A DNA stretch of 64,000 nt from Aquimonas sp041395245 (GCA_041395245.1 JAWLAY010000021.1:25730-89729), one strand, 5' to 3'; shown: positions 1 to 8,415, numbered from the stretch's first letter. The notes: a model not told the origin generated them from the letters alone. Translations and numbers: made by a program.

Positions 1-636
1 CATGATCGCTCGCGCGATGCGGCGCCGGGTTGCGCCGAGGCTACCGATGCGCACGGCGGCCACGCGCAGGCAGTTGTCGCTCGCGCCTTTCTCGAACTGG
101 GCAAACGCTTCGGTGGTGCCGATATCGCGATCCAGAACGCCGGAGGCGTGCGCAATGGCATTGCCGCAGGCGAATTCAGCATCGGTGACGCTTACCTCGC
201 CCTGCCCTACAAGAACATGCTGGATCGCCTGCGCATGACCGGTGCCGAAATCCATCAGGTGCTGGAGGATGCGATTGCGGCCTATCTGGCGAACCCTGGC
301 GCGGCCAGCGGCTCGTTTCCTTATGCCGCAGGCCTGCGCTGGAATCTGGATCTGAATGCCGCGCCGGGCGAGCGCTTCAGCAAGCTTGAAGTGTTCCGGG
401 ACGGCGCCTGGCAGGCACTGCGAGCGGATCATATCTATCTGCTGATCACCAACGACTACATCGCCTCGGGGCAGGATGGATTTACGACGTTTGGTCGAAT
501 CGAGGAGGCACGACGTGAGGCCACCTATCTGCACTATGCCCAAGCCCTGGCGGACTACGTCCGCGACGGCGGCAACATGGCGCGGCCAGCGCCTGCCGAC
601 ATGAGCACCCAGGTATTTGTCGAACGCCCACGCTGA
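1..636 (+). CDS. 5'-nucleotidase, C-terminal part (gene enters from the left edge)
   Basis: Reading frame 1 is open from the first base, so the start lies outside the window; 211 codons and a TGA stop are visible. The protein matches the C-terminal substrate-binding domain of the UshA/NucA-type 5'-nucleotidases, which hydrolyse nucleotides or UDP-sugars in the periplasm. Family marks, in order, are IQNAGGVRNGI, LPYKNML (families usually have LPFxNxL), the helix with VLEDAIAAY, GSFPYAAGLRW, and TNDYIASGQDGF, which carries the base-stacking region and the GQDGF turn. The metal-binding N-terminal domain is not in view, so substrate cannot be stated. A strong intrinsic terminator follows at 808. 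Confidence 0.85.
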   Translation, partial: HDRSRDAAPGCAEATDAHGGHAQAVVARAFLELGKRFGGADIAIQNAGGVRNGIAAGEFSIGDAYLALPYKNMLDRLRMTGAEIHQVLEDAIAAYLANPGAASGSFPYAAGLRWNLDLNAAPGERFSKLEVFRDGAWQALRADHIYLLITNDYIASGQDGFTTFGRIEEARREATYLHYAQALADYVRDGGNMARPAPADMSTQVFVERPR

Positions 637-947
637 GCGATCTCGCGAGCAATTGACCGCGATCAAGCCCGCATGGCCGCGCCCGGGGCACACTGTCGCC
701 GCCTTGAGACATCACCCCCATGTCGCAAGGAAGCCGCCGGTGCCGCGATACATCGGTCGCAACCGCTGGTCGAGCCTCTCCCTCCTAGCCCGACCAGCCT
801 CTCTTCCGAAAGCCCTCCTCGTGAGGGCTTTCTGTTTTCTGTGTTTCGCGTTGGCATGCCATCTCCGCATGATGCCTGCTGCAGCGCGCAAACCCGTTCA
901 CGCCGTGGCATAGAATCGGATTTCCTTTCACTGATGGCATGGCGCCC
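637..947. other. intergenic region, nucleotidase to asnB
   Basis: This 311-base gap has no convincing gene: the overlapping short frames are arginine- and serine-rich and show no family signal. It holds the terminator at 808-838. A TAGAAT hexamer at 911-916 could be the -10 of the asnB promoter, but no matching -35 is seen. Confidence 0.5.
808..838 (+). terminator. intrinsic terminator after the nucleotidase
   Basis: Perfect 10-bp stem (GAAAGCCCTC at 808-817 with GAGGGCTTTC at 823-832) and a 5-nt loop, followed by the T-rich TGTTTTCTGTGTTT. Confidence 0.8.
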
Positions 948-2618
948 ATGTGCTCGATTCTCGGCATCCTTGATCTCCGCTCCGATCCCGTCGCACTGCG
1001 CTCGCAGGCACTGGATCTCTCCCGCCGCATGCGTCACCGCGGCCCGGACTGGTCGGGGGTGTATGCGAACAATCGTGCGATTCTGGTCCACGAGCGTTTG
1101 GCCATCGTCGGGGTCGACAGCGGTGCGCAGCCTTTACTGTCGCCGGATGGCACGCAAGCGCTGGCCGTCAATGGCGAGATTTACAACCATCGCGAGCTAC
1201 GCGCCGCCACCGAGGCCGACTACGCCTACCAGACGCATTCGGACTGCGAAGTCATTCTGCCGCTCTATCGCCAATTCGGTGCCGACTTCCTCAACCAGCT
1301 TGAAGGCATGTTTGCCTTCGTGTTGTGGGATGACGCCGCCGGTCGCTGGCTGATCGGTCGTGATCCCATCGGCATCATCCCGCTCTACTACGGTCACGAC
1401 GAGCACGGCAATCTGTACGTTGGCTCCGAGCTGAAATCACTGGCGCCGGTTTGCAAGGAGGCGCGTGAGTTTCCGCCCGGGCACTACTGGCAGTCGGGCG
1501 ATGCCAGCCCGACCGCCTACTACCATCCCGGTTGGCGTGACTACGCGGCGGTGAAGGACGGCCCCACTGACCGCCTCGCGCTGCGTGCGGCGTTCGAGCA
1601 TGCCGTGAAGACCCACATGATGAGTGACGTGCCCTATGGCGTTTTGCTTTCGGGCGGTCTGGATTCCTCGCTGGTGGCCGCGATTGCCAAGAAATACGCC
1701 GCCCGCCGTGTCGAAGAAGACGAAAAGACCGAAGCCTGGTGGCCGCAGTTGCACAGTTTTGCGGTGGGTCTGAAGGAATCACCCGATCTCAAGGCGGCGC
1801 GCGAAGTCGCGGCGCACATCGGCACCGTCCATCACGAATTTCATTTCACCGTGCAGGAAGGTCTGGATGCGCTTTCGGACGTGATCTATCACCTCGAAAC
1901 CTACGACGTCACCACCATCCGCGCCTCGACGCCGATGTATCTGATGGCGCGTCGCATCCGCGCCATGGGCATCAAGATGGTGCTGTCCGGCGAAGGCTCG
2001 GATGAGTTGTTCGGCGGCTATCTGTATTTCCACAAGGCACCGAACGCCGAAGCGCTGCACGAAGAAACCGTGCGCAAGCTCGACAACCTGCACCTGTTCG
2101 ATTGCCTGCGCGCCAACAAGTCGATGGCGGCCTGGGGCGTGGAAGCGCGCGTGCCGTTTCTGGACCGCGTATTCATCGACGTCGCGATGTCGCTCAACCC
2201 GGAAGTCAAACTCTCCGGCAAGGCGCGTGGACGCATGGAAAAGCAGTTCCTGCGCGAAGCCTTCGCGGGCTATCTGCCGGACAGCATCCTGTGGCGTCAA
2301 AAAGAACAATTCTCCGACGGCGTGGGCTACTCGTGGATCGATTCGCTGAAGGCCCACGCTGAAGCGCGCATCAGCGACGCGCAAATGGAAAACGCGCGTT
2401 TCCGCTTCCCCTACAACACGCCCGCGACCAAGGAAGCCTATTTCTATCGCGAGATGTTCGAACAGCACTACCCGCAGGCCTGGGCCGCAGAATGCGTGCC
2501 CGGCGGCCCGTCGGTAGCCTGCTCCACCGCCGCCGCGCTGGAATGGGACCCATCCTTGAAATCGGTCGTCGATCCCTCGGGCCGTGCCGTCAAGGAAGTG
2601 CATCAGGATTCGTACTGA
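948..2618 (+). CDS. asnB: asparagine synthase (glutamine-hydrolysing)
   Basis: Makes asparagine from aspartate, ATP and glutamine in the cytosol. I start it at the ATG at 948 because this gives Met-Cys-Ser-Ile-Leu-Gly: class II glutamine amidotransferases need the Cys exposed as the N-terminal nucleophile. An ATG three codons upstream (939) would block it. The N-terminal half carries RHRGPD, VNGEIYNH and the SDCEVILPLY region of the glutaminase domain. The synthetase half has the PP-loop SGGLDSSLVAAI near residue 234 and the SGEGSDELFGGY motif near residue 348. About 556 aa, the size of E. coli AsnB. It heads a plus-strand run with the FAD dehydrogenase and the ThDP enzyme, but a 126-bp gap makes co-transcription uncertain. 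Confidence 0.95.
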   Translation: MCSILGILDLRSDPVALRSQALDLSRRMRHRGPDWSGVYANNRAILVHERLAIVGVDSGAQPLLSPDGTQALAVNGEIYNHRELRAATEADYAYQTHSDCEVILPLYRQFGADFLNQLEGMFAFVLWDDAAGRWLIGRDPIGIIPLYYGHDEHGNLYVGSELKSLAPVCKEAREFPPGHYWQSGDASPTAYYHPGWRDYAAVKDGPTDRLALRAAFEHAVKTHMMSDVPYGVLLSGGLDSSLVAAIAKKYAARRVEEDEKTEAWWPQLHSFAVGLKESPDLKAAREVAAHIGTVHHEFHFTVQEGLDALSDVIYHLETYDVTTIRASTPMYLMARRIRAMGIKMVLSGEGSDELFGGYLYFHKAPNAEALHEETVRKLDNLHLFDCLRANKSMAAWGVEARVPFLDRVFIDVAMSLNPEVKLSGKARGRMEKQFLREAFAGYLPDSILWRQKEQFSDGVGYSWIDSLKAHAEARISDAQMENARFRFPYNTPATKEAYFYREMFEQHYPQAWAAECVPGGPSVACSTAAALEWDPSLKSVVDPSGRAVKEVHQDSY

Positions 2619-2744
2619 GTCAGCACGGTTCGTGACCGCCGCACGGCGGGCACGGTCTCGTTGCTTCACTCTGCGAAATCTGCCGCAGCGCATGATGAAC
2701 TGACCGCCGCTCAGGCTATCGTGTCGACCTGGCTCGACAGGTGA

Positions 2745-4361
2745 ATGGCGGCGATGACTTCCCGAGTGCAAGCAGATGTGTTGGTCGTGGGCGGCGGTTT
2801 GGCCGGTCTGGTCACGGCCCTGGAATGTCGGCGCGCAGGCAAGCATGTCGTGCTGGTGGATCGCGATACGCCCGAGCGCTTTGGCGGACTGGCGCTGTGG
2901 GCGTTTGGTGGCATGGCCCTGGTCGGCACGCCCTTGCAACGGCGCATGAAGATTCCCGACACGCCCGAACGCGCGCTGCAGGACTGGCTGCGCTTTGGCG
3001 AGCTGGCCCCGTCCGATCTGCACTCGCTGGCCTGGGCGCGTTACTACGTCGAACATTCGCGTAGCGAGGTCTACGACTGGCTGTTGGCGCACGGGCTGAA
3101 GTTTCTGCCCGCCGTGAACTGGGTCGAACGTGGCCTGTACGGCGACGGCAACCGTCTACCGCGCTATCACGTACTTTGGGGCTGCTCGCAAGCCATGGTG
3201 AAGCGACTGTTCGCCGCGCTGCAGAACGTCGATGCGCCCGGCTCGCTGCAGGTGCTGCATCGGCATCGCGCGCTGCAGCTCGATGCCAGCGGCGGTCAGC
3301 TCCGTGGCGCAGTCGTCCAGGATGAAGCCTTGGGCCGCGAGTTGCGTATCGATGCGCCAGTCGTGGTGCTGGCGATGGGCGGCATCAATGGCGCCAGCGA
3401 ACAGGTCATCGCGCACTGGCCCACCCATCGTCCACGGCTCGCGCAAATGCTCAACGGCGCGCATCCGTATGCCGATGGGCAACTGCACCAGCACGTGTCG
3501 AACGACCTGGGTGGCGTTCTAGTCAACGTCGGCGAGATGTGGAACTACGCCGCAGGCTTTCCGCATCCGCAGGCGCATTTCGAAGGCCACGGCCTGTCGA
3601 CCATTCCCTGCAAGTCCGCCCTGTGGCTGGACCACCGTGGACAGCGCATTGGACCGCAGCCGCTGGTGACCGGCTTCGACACGCATGCACTGTGTCAGCG
3701 TGTTGCCGCGCTCGATAAACCCTGGACCTGGCATTTGCTGAACTGGCGCATCGCGGCCAAGGAGTTCGCCATCTCCGGGTCCGAACACAATCCGCGCATC
3801 CGCGATCAGCAACTGCTGCCGTTCCTGTACGAAACCCTGTTCGGCAACCATCGACTGGTCCGCCAGATGCAACGCGAAGTCCCGCAGTTTCTGGTCGATG
3901 ACCAACTCACGGGTCTGGCCGCCAAAATGAATGCACTGACGGGCACCAGCGATATCGATGCCAACCAACTGCAGCGCTTGGCCGATGATTTCGACGCCAA
4001 TTTTGCAAACGGCCAAGCCCTGCACAACGACGAGCAGATCCGCCGCATCCTGCACGCCAGGCAGTGGAAGCCGGATCGGCTGCGCACCTGCAAACCCGCG
4101 CCGCTGCAGAAGCCGGGTGCCGGTCCCTTCATCGCCATCCAGATGCAACTGATCACCCGCAAGAGCCTGGGTGGTCTGCGCACCGACTTGCAGAGTCGAG
4201 TGCTGAACGCCGAAGGACACGCCATCGACGGGCTTTACTGCGTCGGCGAGGCCGCCGGTTTCGGCGGCGGTGGCTCGAACGGCAAGCGCTCGCTGGAAGG
4301 CACCTTCCTGCCCGGCTGCATCCTCACCGCACGCGCGGCAGCGCGATCCATCGCCCACTGA
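2745..4361 (+). CDS. FAD-binding dehydrogenase (COG3573-type flavoprotein)
   Basis: Predicted flavin dehydrogenase of the fumarate reductase/ketosteroid dehydrogenase superfamily. The N-terminal Rossmann motif VVGGGLAGLVTALE binds the FAD ADP moiety. GGLALWAFGGM, the RMKIPDTPE segment and the C-terminal GLYCVGEAAGFGGGGSNGKR are typical of the COG3573 group, whose substrates are largely unknown. No signal peptide or heme motif, so it is probably cytosolic. The start may be the ATG at 2754 rather than 2745: an AGGTGA sequence at 2739-2744 sits about 9 nt before 2754 and overlaps the first ATG. Only 18 bp separate it from the ThDP enzyme, so the two are probably one transcript and may act in one pathway. 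Confidence 0.8.
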   Translation: MAAMTSRVQADVLVVGGGLAGLVTALECRRAGKHVVLVDRDTPERFGGLALWAFGGMALVGTPLQRRMKIPDTPERALQDWLRFGELAPSDLHSLAWARYYVEHSRSEVYDWLLAHGLKFLPAVNWVERGLYGDGNRLPRYHVLWGCSQAMVKRLFAALQNVDAPGSLQVLHRHRALQLDASGGQLRGAVVQDEALGRELRIDAPVVVLAMGGINGASEQVIAHWPTHRPRLAQMLNGAHPYADGQLHQHVSNDLGGVLVNVGEMWNYAAGFPHPQAHFEGHGLSTIPCKSALWLDHRGQRIGPQPLVTGFDTHALCQRVAALDKPWTWHLLNWRIAAKEFAISGSEHNPRIRDQQLLPFLYETLFGNHRLVRQMQREVPQFLVDDQLTGLAAKMNALTGTSDIDANQLQRLADDFDANFANGQALHNDEQIRRILHARQWKPDRLRTCKPAPLQKPGAGPFIAIQMQLITRKSLGGLRTDLQSRVLNAEGHAIDGLYCVGEAAGFGGGGSNGKRSLEGTFLPGCILTARAAARSIAH

Positions 4362-4379
4362 TCCCACAAAGGCTCACTC

Positions 4380-6035
4380 ATGCCCAACGGCGCACAAGCA
4401 TTGTTGAAAACCCTGGCCGATGCAGGCGTCGAAGTCTGCTTCAGCAACCCCGGCACCTCGGAAATGCACTTCGTCGCTGCGCTCGATCACGAGCCGCGCA
4501 TGCGTGCCGTGCTGACCTTGTTTGAAGGTGTCGCGACCGGCGCTGCCGATGGCTATGCGCGCATGGCGGGCAAGCCCGCCGCCACCCTGCTGCACCTCGG
4601 CTGCGGACTGGGCAATGGACTGGCCAACCTGCACAACGCCCGCAAAGGCAAGGTGCCTGTCGTCAACATCGTGGGCGATCACGCCACCTCGCACGTCAAG
4701 TACGACGCACAACTGCAGTCCGACATCGAAACCGTGGCGCGCAATTGTTCGACCTGGGTGCGGACCTCCGCATCGACAGATCGACTTTGCCAGGATGCCG
4801 CCGAAGCGGTGGCCGCATCGATGGGGCCACCCGGTCAGGTCGCGACCTTGATCCTGCCCGCCGATGTCTCGTGGGGTACCGGTGCCAACCCCGCCCCGCC
4901 ACCGGTGCTCGCCCCTCGCGAAGTCGCCCCGGACGCGGTGATCGCCGCCATCGCGCAGGTCATTCAAGGTGGCGGAAAGATCGCGATGCTGCTGGGAGGA
5001 CAGGCGTTGCGCGAGCCCAGCCTGATGCGGGCAGGCAAACTTGCGGCCCGCTTCGGTGTGAAGCTGTTTGCCGAAGTTTTTCCGACCCGAATCGAGCGCG
5101 GTGCCGGACTGCCAGCGGTCGAGCGCATCGCCTATCTCGCCGAACTGGCCGCCGTGCAACTCGCGGGCTACCAGCATTTGATCCTGGTCGACGCTAAATC
5201 ACCGGTGTCGTTTTTCGCCTACCCAGGCAAGGCCAGCGACCTGCTCCCCGAAGGCTGCACCGCGCATGTTCTGAGCAGCGCGCAGCAGGATGCCGAATCC
5301 AGCCTGCAGCGCCTGTGCAACGAATTGGCCTGCGACGACGCGCAAGCCATTTTGCAGATCGCCGCCCGCCCCGGCCGTCCGGTCGGACGCTTGACCGCCG
5401 AAAAGGTCTGCAAGGCCATCGGACACCTGCTGCCGGAACGCGCCATCGTCGTGGACGAAGCGCAGACCTCGGGCGTGTTTCTGCCCAGCCTCACGGCGGG
5501 GGCGCCCAGACACGACGTGCTGACACTCACCGGCGGCGCCATCGGGCAAGGCTTGCCCAATGCCGTCGGTGCGGCGATTGCCTGCCCGGATCGCCCGGTC
5601 ATCGCCCTGGCGGGAGACGGCTCGGCGATGTACACCATTCAAGCTCTGTGGACGATGGCGCGCGAACGCCTGAACGTCACCAGCGTGATCTTCAACAACG
5701 CCTCCTACGCCATCCTCAACGTCGAACTGCAACGCGTCGGTGCCAGCGGCGACGGCGACAAGGCACGCTCGCAACTCGACCTCAGCCAGCCCGGCATCGA
5801 CTTCGTGCAACTCGGCAACAGCCTGGGCGTGCACTCGGTACGCGCGCAAACCGCCGAGGAATTCTGCATCGCCCTGGAAAACGCCCTGCGCAGCCCCGGC
5901 CCACACCTCATCGACGCCGTCGTACCCAGCGCCTTTTCCGGCCTGAAACTGCGCCTGCTGCCCAGCCTGCTCGGCTCCCTCGGTAAACTGCCAAGACCAC
6001 TGGCGCGGCTGATCAAGCGCAAAGTGGCACCGTGA
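4380..6035 (+). CDS. thiamine-diphosphate-dependent enzyme (acetolactate synthase/benzoylformate decarboxylase-like)
   Basis: Three-domain ThDP enzyme of 551 aa. The N-terminal PYR domain has the activating glutamate in LTLFEGVATGAADGYARM. The C-terminal PP domain has the cofactor motif GDGSAMYTIQALW followed by FNNASYAIL, the GDG-x(about 25)-NN ThDP/Mg signature. The closest style is the acetolactate synthase large subunit-like group that includes MdlC-type decarboxylases. There is no regulatory small subunit (ilvN) next to it and no branched-chain genes, so a catabolic 2-oxoacid decarboxylase or lyase is more likely than true IlvB. An AAAGG at 4372-4376 is a plausible ribosome site. Coupled to the preceding FAD dehydrogenase. 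Confidence 0.8.
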   Translation: MPNGAQALLKTLADAGVEVCFSNPGTSEMHFVAALDHEPRMRAVLTLFEGVATGAADGYARMAGKPAATLLHLGCGLGNGLANLHNARKGKVPVVNIVGDHATSHVKYDAQLQSDIETVARNCSTWVRTSASTDRLCQDAAEAVAASMGPPGQVATLILPADVSWGTGANPAPPPVLAPREVAPDAVIAAIAQVIQGGGKIAMLLGGQALREPSLMRAGKLAARFGVKLFAEVFPTRIERGAGLPAVERIAYLAELAAVQLAGYQHLILVDAKSPVSFFAYPGKASDLLPEGCTAHVLSSAQQDAESSLQRLCNELACDDAQAILQIAARPGRPVGRLTAEKVCKAIGHLLPERAIVVDEAQTSGVFLPSLTAGAPRHDVLTLTGGAIGQGLPNAVGAAIACPDRPVIALAGDGSAMYTIQALWTMARERLNVTSVIFNNASYAILNVELQRVGASGDGDKARSQLDLSQPGIDFVQLGNSLGVHSVRAQTAEEFCIALENALRSPGPHLIDAVVPSAFSGLKLRLLPSLLGSLGKLPRPLARLIKRKVAP

Positions 6036-6181
6036 TTGCCGCAGCAAGACGACTGATCCCGGATTGGTCGCGTCGAACGCACAAATGCAGCTGATGGCGC
6101 GGATTCGGGAAGAACGTGGCCTTAGCACGAGGGTGAGCCACCTCGTCACTGGATGGCAGAGTGCACAACACTAGTCAGGCA

Positions 6182-6227
6182 ATTTTCGCGCGAGGTTGTT
6201 GAACTTCAGCGTTGAGACCGCCTGGAT
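6182..6227 (-). repeat. weak attC-like site after the CLDxGG gene
   Basis: On the minus strand, just after the stop codon, TCTCAAC-6 nt-GTTCAACAACC resembles an R''-L'' half of an integron attC site. Downstream GCCTGAC-4 nt-GTTGTGC (ending near 6165) resembles an L'-R' half. Spacing is shorter than usual and the arms pair poorly. Confidence 0.2.
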
Positions 6228-6472
6228 CAATCTTCTTCACATTGCTCCATTTCATAGTTGAAGCTTCCGCCGTGATCCAGGCATGCATCAATCGCCCAAA
6301 ATTGCGCATAGCGAACACGAACAAAAACCGAGGTCGCGATAGCAAGTACAATGCACCCCAGAACTGCGGTTCGGCGATCACGCCAAAATATCGCCGATCC
6401 GAGCAAAAGCAAGCCTATCGGCACCGATGCCAAACCCAAAAGTAACAGAAAATACTCTGCTGCACTTTCCAT
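6227..6472 (-). CDS. small membrane protein with CLDxGG motif
   Basis: 81 aa. Two hydrophobic stretches (about residues 7-29 and 35-52) predict a two-pass inner-membrane hairpin. They are followed by a C-terminal tail ACLDHGGSFNYEMEQCEE. A Cys-Leu-Asp-x-Gly-Gly ... Trp/Phe-Asn-Tyr ... Cys-Glu tail is a recurring pattern in small bacterial membrane proteins of unknown function, and it argues that this frame is real. It is the left-most member of the lower-GC minus-strand patch. Function unknown. Confidence 0.55.
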   Translation of the reverse strand: MESAAEYFLLLLGLASVPIGLLLLGSAIFWRDRRTAVLGCIVLAIATSVFVRVRYAQFWAIDACLDHGGSFNYEMEQCEED

Positions 6473-6544
6473 GCCGTCGATTACGCCGAACCTCTGAGGA
6501 AAGTGGTGAAATTTTGCGCATCCTGATTTATGAATGGGTTCGAT

Positions 6545-6817
6545 CTAATTCGCATTGATCAACTCCATCTCATGAGATTCGAGAGCTAACGAGTGCCCCA
6601 TACGCTGGCCGTCATCGGCGAAGTTCCAACACTTTTCAATCCAGGCGGAGCCATAATCGTCGATTTCGTAAACGTCAAAGATATCGCCAATCATTGACCT
6701 AACATATTCTACTTCATCGAGCGGCAGTGACGCCAAAAATTGGGGTGCCAACTCGATGAGGCGAACACGTGACCCAACTGAAACCACGCGACCAAATTTA
6801 TCTAAACACGCGGACAT
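6545..6817 (-). CDS. hypothetical protein (acidic, cassette-like gene)
   Basis: 90 aa, soluble and acidic (start MSACLDKFGRVVSVGSRVRL, ending SHEMELINAN), with an SH3-like opening (GRVVSVGSRVRLIEL) of the kind found in small nucleic-acid or beta-barrel proteins; this comparison is by eye only. The middle DIFDVYEIDDYGSAWIEKCW is well structured, and codon use reads as a real protein rather than a shadow. A TATAAT hexamer lies at about 6863-6868 upstream, but the -35 is unclear. No known family recognised. Confidence 0.55.
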   Translation of the reverse strand: MSACLDKFGRVVSVGSRVRLIELAPQFLASLPLDEVEYVRSMIGDIFDVYEIDDYGSAWIEKCWNFADDGQRMGHSLALESHEMELINAN

Positions 6818-7129
6818 AGATGGCTCCGAAAAATGAAAGGACTATACCCGTCGTGGACCGATTATAGTGCTCGGCAGATCGGTAAGTGGTTGTACGTGAC
6901 GATGGAAACGGAGTCGTCATTATTCGTTCCTGAGGTGGTCTACGCAATTTTTGGCATTGGGGTCGATCTTGCCTAGAGGGCACACTCAGCGAACACGTCA
7001 AGCGTTGATGCATGATCCCTATCGACACATTGGGGCGGTTCGTAAGAGCGCGCCGCACCCGAAGCAGCGGATAGCGGAACGCTACGATGATGGACTTGAC
7101 CCCGCCTTTACGGCTATATGACCCCGGCT
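6818..7129. other. gene-free spacer in the accessory patch
   Basis: 312 bases without a convincing gene. It contains copy 1 of a 99-bp direct repeat (7002-7100) and the beginning of a short imperfect tandem repeat (units at about 7098-7119, 7120-7137 and 7138-7157 sharing CCCCGCCTTTA). Confidence 0.5.
7002..7100 (+). repeat. 99-bp direct repeat, copy 1
   Basis: Aligns without gaps to 8294-8392 at about 80 of 99 positions (counted by eye). The first 28 bases (GCGTTGATGCATGATCCCTA and the 8 that follow) are identical, and both copies end in GACTTGAC. Copy 1 with four upstream bases also has a 6-bp terminal inverted repeat (GTCAAG at 6998-7003, CTTGAC at 7095-7100). Confidence 0.8.
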
Positions 7130-7531
7130 TTAGTGTGGCCCCGCCTTTAGCGGCTCTAGTATTAGCGGCGTTGGCGGGCCTCGGCGCGAAATACGATCAA
7201 ACGCCGTCTTTGCTGCTTCGGCTACCTTTATCCACCCGGGATCATTTCTAAATGACTTTGGGTCCTCCGAAAGGCCATTCAATAACATATCAAATACAGA
7301 GTGGAACCTCGCTAGTGCATCTAGTTCCGAATCCGAGAAACACGCGTGCCATCACGAAATTCCCCGCACCCAGACATCGGTCGCGATGCACTCTGGACGC
7401 TCCTGGCAGGGGAAGTAGACGTCATCAAACCAAAGGCAAATTAACTCAACCGAGCCAAACATGGGATCTAGCGACGCAATTGCACAAAGTGTTTCGGCCA
7501 CCGATCGGTGGTAATCCCGTTTCGTCGTCAT
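7130..7531 (-). pseudogene. hypothetical gene interrupted by one in-frame TGA
   Basis: From ATG at 7531 the minus strand reads MTTKRDYHRSVAETLCAIAS... for 59 codons, then a single TGA (7352-7354), and continues in the same frame with SDSELDALARFHSVFDMLLN and then SEDPKSFRNDPGWIKVAEAA to a TAA at 7130. Both halves look like genuine protein and no frame change is needed, so this is most simply a 133-codon gene with one nonsense mutation. The last codons overlap the short tandem repeat and may not be ancestral. No family recognised. Readthrough or selenocysteine is possible but unsupported. Confidence 0.55.
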
Positions 7532-7591
7532 GGGGTCCGCTATCCAAGCACATACACGGACGTTGCGCGGAGCTCGTGGTTGAGCGGCACG

Positions 7592-7846
7592 TCAATAATA
7601 TATATAACCATGGTGCGTACCTAGCTCTGCATGATCAATCTCGAACACATCTTCAACATCGAGTCGCAAGAGGGGACCGCGCTCGGTACTGCGTGGATCT
7701 TTTTGAATAAAAAGGAACGCGTCTTCTATGGCGCGCTGCAGATTATCGGCTTGGACCGATTGCGCGGTGTAAAAGCCCGAGCCGTCTGGTTCAGTAGCGG
7801 TAGGCTCGCGATTTATTCCGTGAACAACAACTTTGAAGCAGATCAT
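7592..7846 (-). CDS. hypothetical protein (GFYTAxSVxADN motif)
   Basis: 84 aa, soluble. It starts MICFKVVVHGINRE and contains GSGFYTAQSVQADNLQRAIE, then a Glu/Asp-rich end with VEDVFEIDH. The pattern GFYT-x-RxVxAxxxxxA ... VEEIxEVD occurs in small uncharacterised proteins, some near toxin-immunity loci; this link is from memory and tentative. It follows the EF-Tu-like gene by 81 bp on the same strand. Confidence 0.55.
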   Translation of the reverse strand: MICFKVVVHGINREPTATEPDGSGFYTAQSVQADNLQRAIEDAFLFIQKDPRSTERGPLLRLDVEDVFEIDHAELGTHHGYIYY

Positions 7847-7927
7847 CTCATTCGCTCCCGACGTTTGAGGTCACTCGAAATCGGCAGCTGGCGAAGCAAG
7901 CTGTTGTAGTTCGGATGCAGCGAAGCG

Positions 7928-8212
7928 TTAGCTAGCAATTGAAAGAACACGTCCTACACCCTTGATGCCTCCCTCCCATACCGTGAACTCAGCACCCACA
8001 GAGAAGTATTGATGTGCCTCAGGCATGAGCAACTGCACCATCGCCTCAAATGCTTCGCCAGGCGACGGCTCGCCGGAAAACAACAGGCGAGCAGACCAAT
8101 GCTCGCCAGCAATACCGAGAACCGTTCGCCACTCACCATGTGGTAATCGACCGGCTCTTCCGCCAGCGTCCGAGGTGAGAAGGTAAATGTAGGAAATAAA
8201 CGATGAGTGCAT
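7928..8212 (-). CDS. small protein resembling EF-Tu domain 3
   Basis: 94 aa. After a short variable N-terminus the sequence GEWRTVLGIAGEHWSARLLF, then MPEAHQYFSVGAEFTVWEGG and VGRVLSI follow the strand order of the C-terminal beta-barrel of EF-Tu-like GTPases (usually ...GxxFxLxEGxxxVGxGxV). There is no GTP-binding domain, so it is a stand-alone barrel, not an elongation factor. Such orphans are annotated as EF-Tu C-terminal-like proteins of unknown role. The start is uncertain; an upstream GTG is possible. Confidence 0.55.
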   Translation of the reverse strand: MHSSFISYIYLLTSDAGGRAGRLPHGEWRTVLGIAGEHWSARLLFSGEPSPGEAFEAMVQLLMPEAHQYFSVGAEFTVWEGGIKGVGRVLSIAS

Positions 8213-8293
8213 TGCTGTTTAAGGAATGAAAGGGCCTTCCTCACCGCGCACTGGTTACAGCACGCAGTAGTTCGGAAAGATGGTCCTGCGTGA

Positions 8294-8392
8294 GCGTTGA
8301 TGCATGATCCCTATCGACACAGTGGGGCGGATCGTGCGAGCGAGCTACACCCGACGCCGGTTATAGCAGAATGCTTCGTCAATAGACTTGAC
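8294..8392 (+). repeat. 99-bp direct repeat, copy 2
   Basis: Second copy of the repeat at 7002-7100, same orientation, 1292 bp away. It sits between the lipoprotein gene and the EF-Tu-like gene, so the two copies bracket a three-gene block (8212 to 7130). Confidence 0.8.
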
Positions 8393-8415
8393 GCTGGCTC
8401 TGCGGCTTTGCTTCC

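Noticed and set aside
6798..7058. 86-codon minus-strand frame upstream of the acidic hypothetical gene
   Set aside because: It overlaps the 99-bp repeat and the next gene, has low-complexity Arg/Thr/Ser composition and no ribosome site.
7352..7354. TGA read as selenocysteine
   Set aside because: No SECIS-like hairpin was evident just after the codon, and the context does not resemble a redox site.
7252..7710. 152-codon plus-strand frame
   Set aside because: It lies opposite the nonsense-interrupted gene and part of the GFYTA gene, both of which read better as protein.
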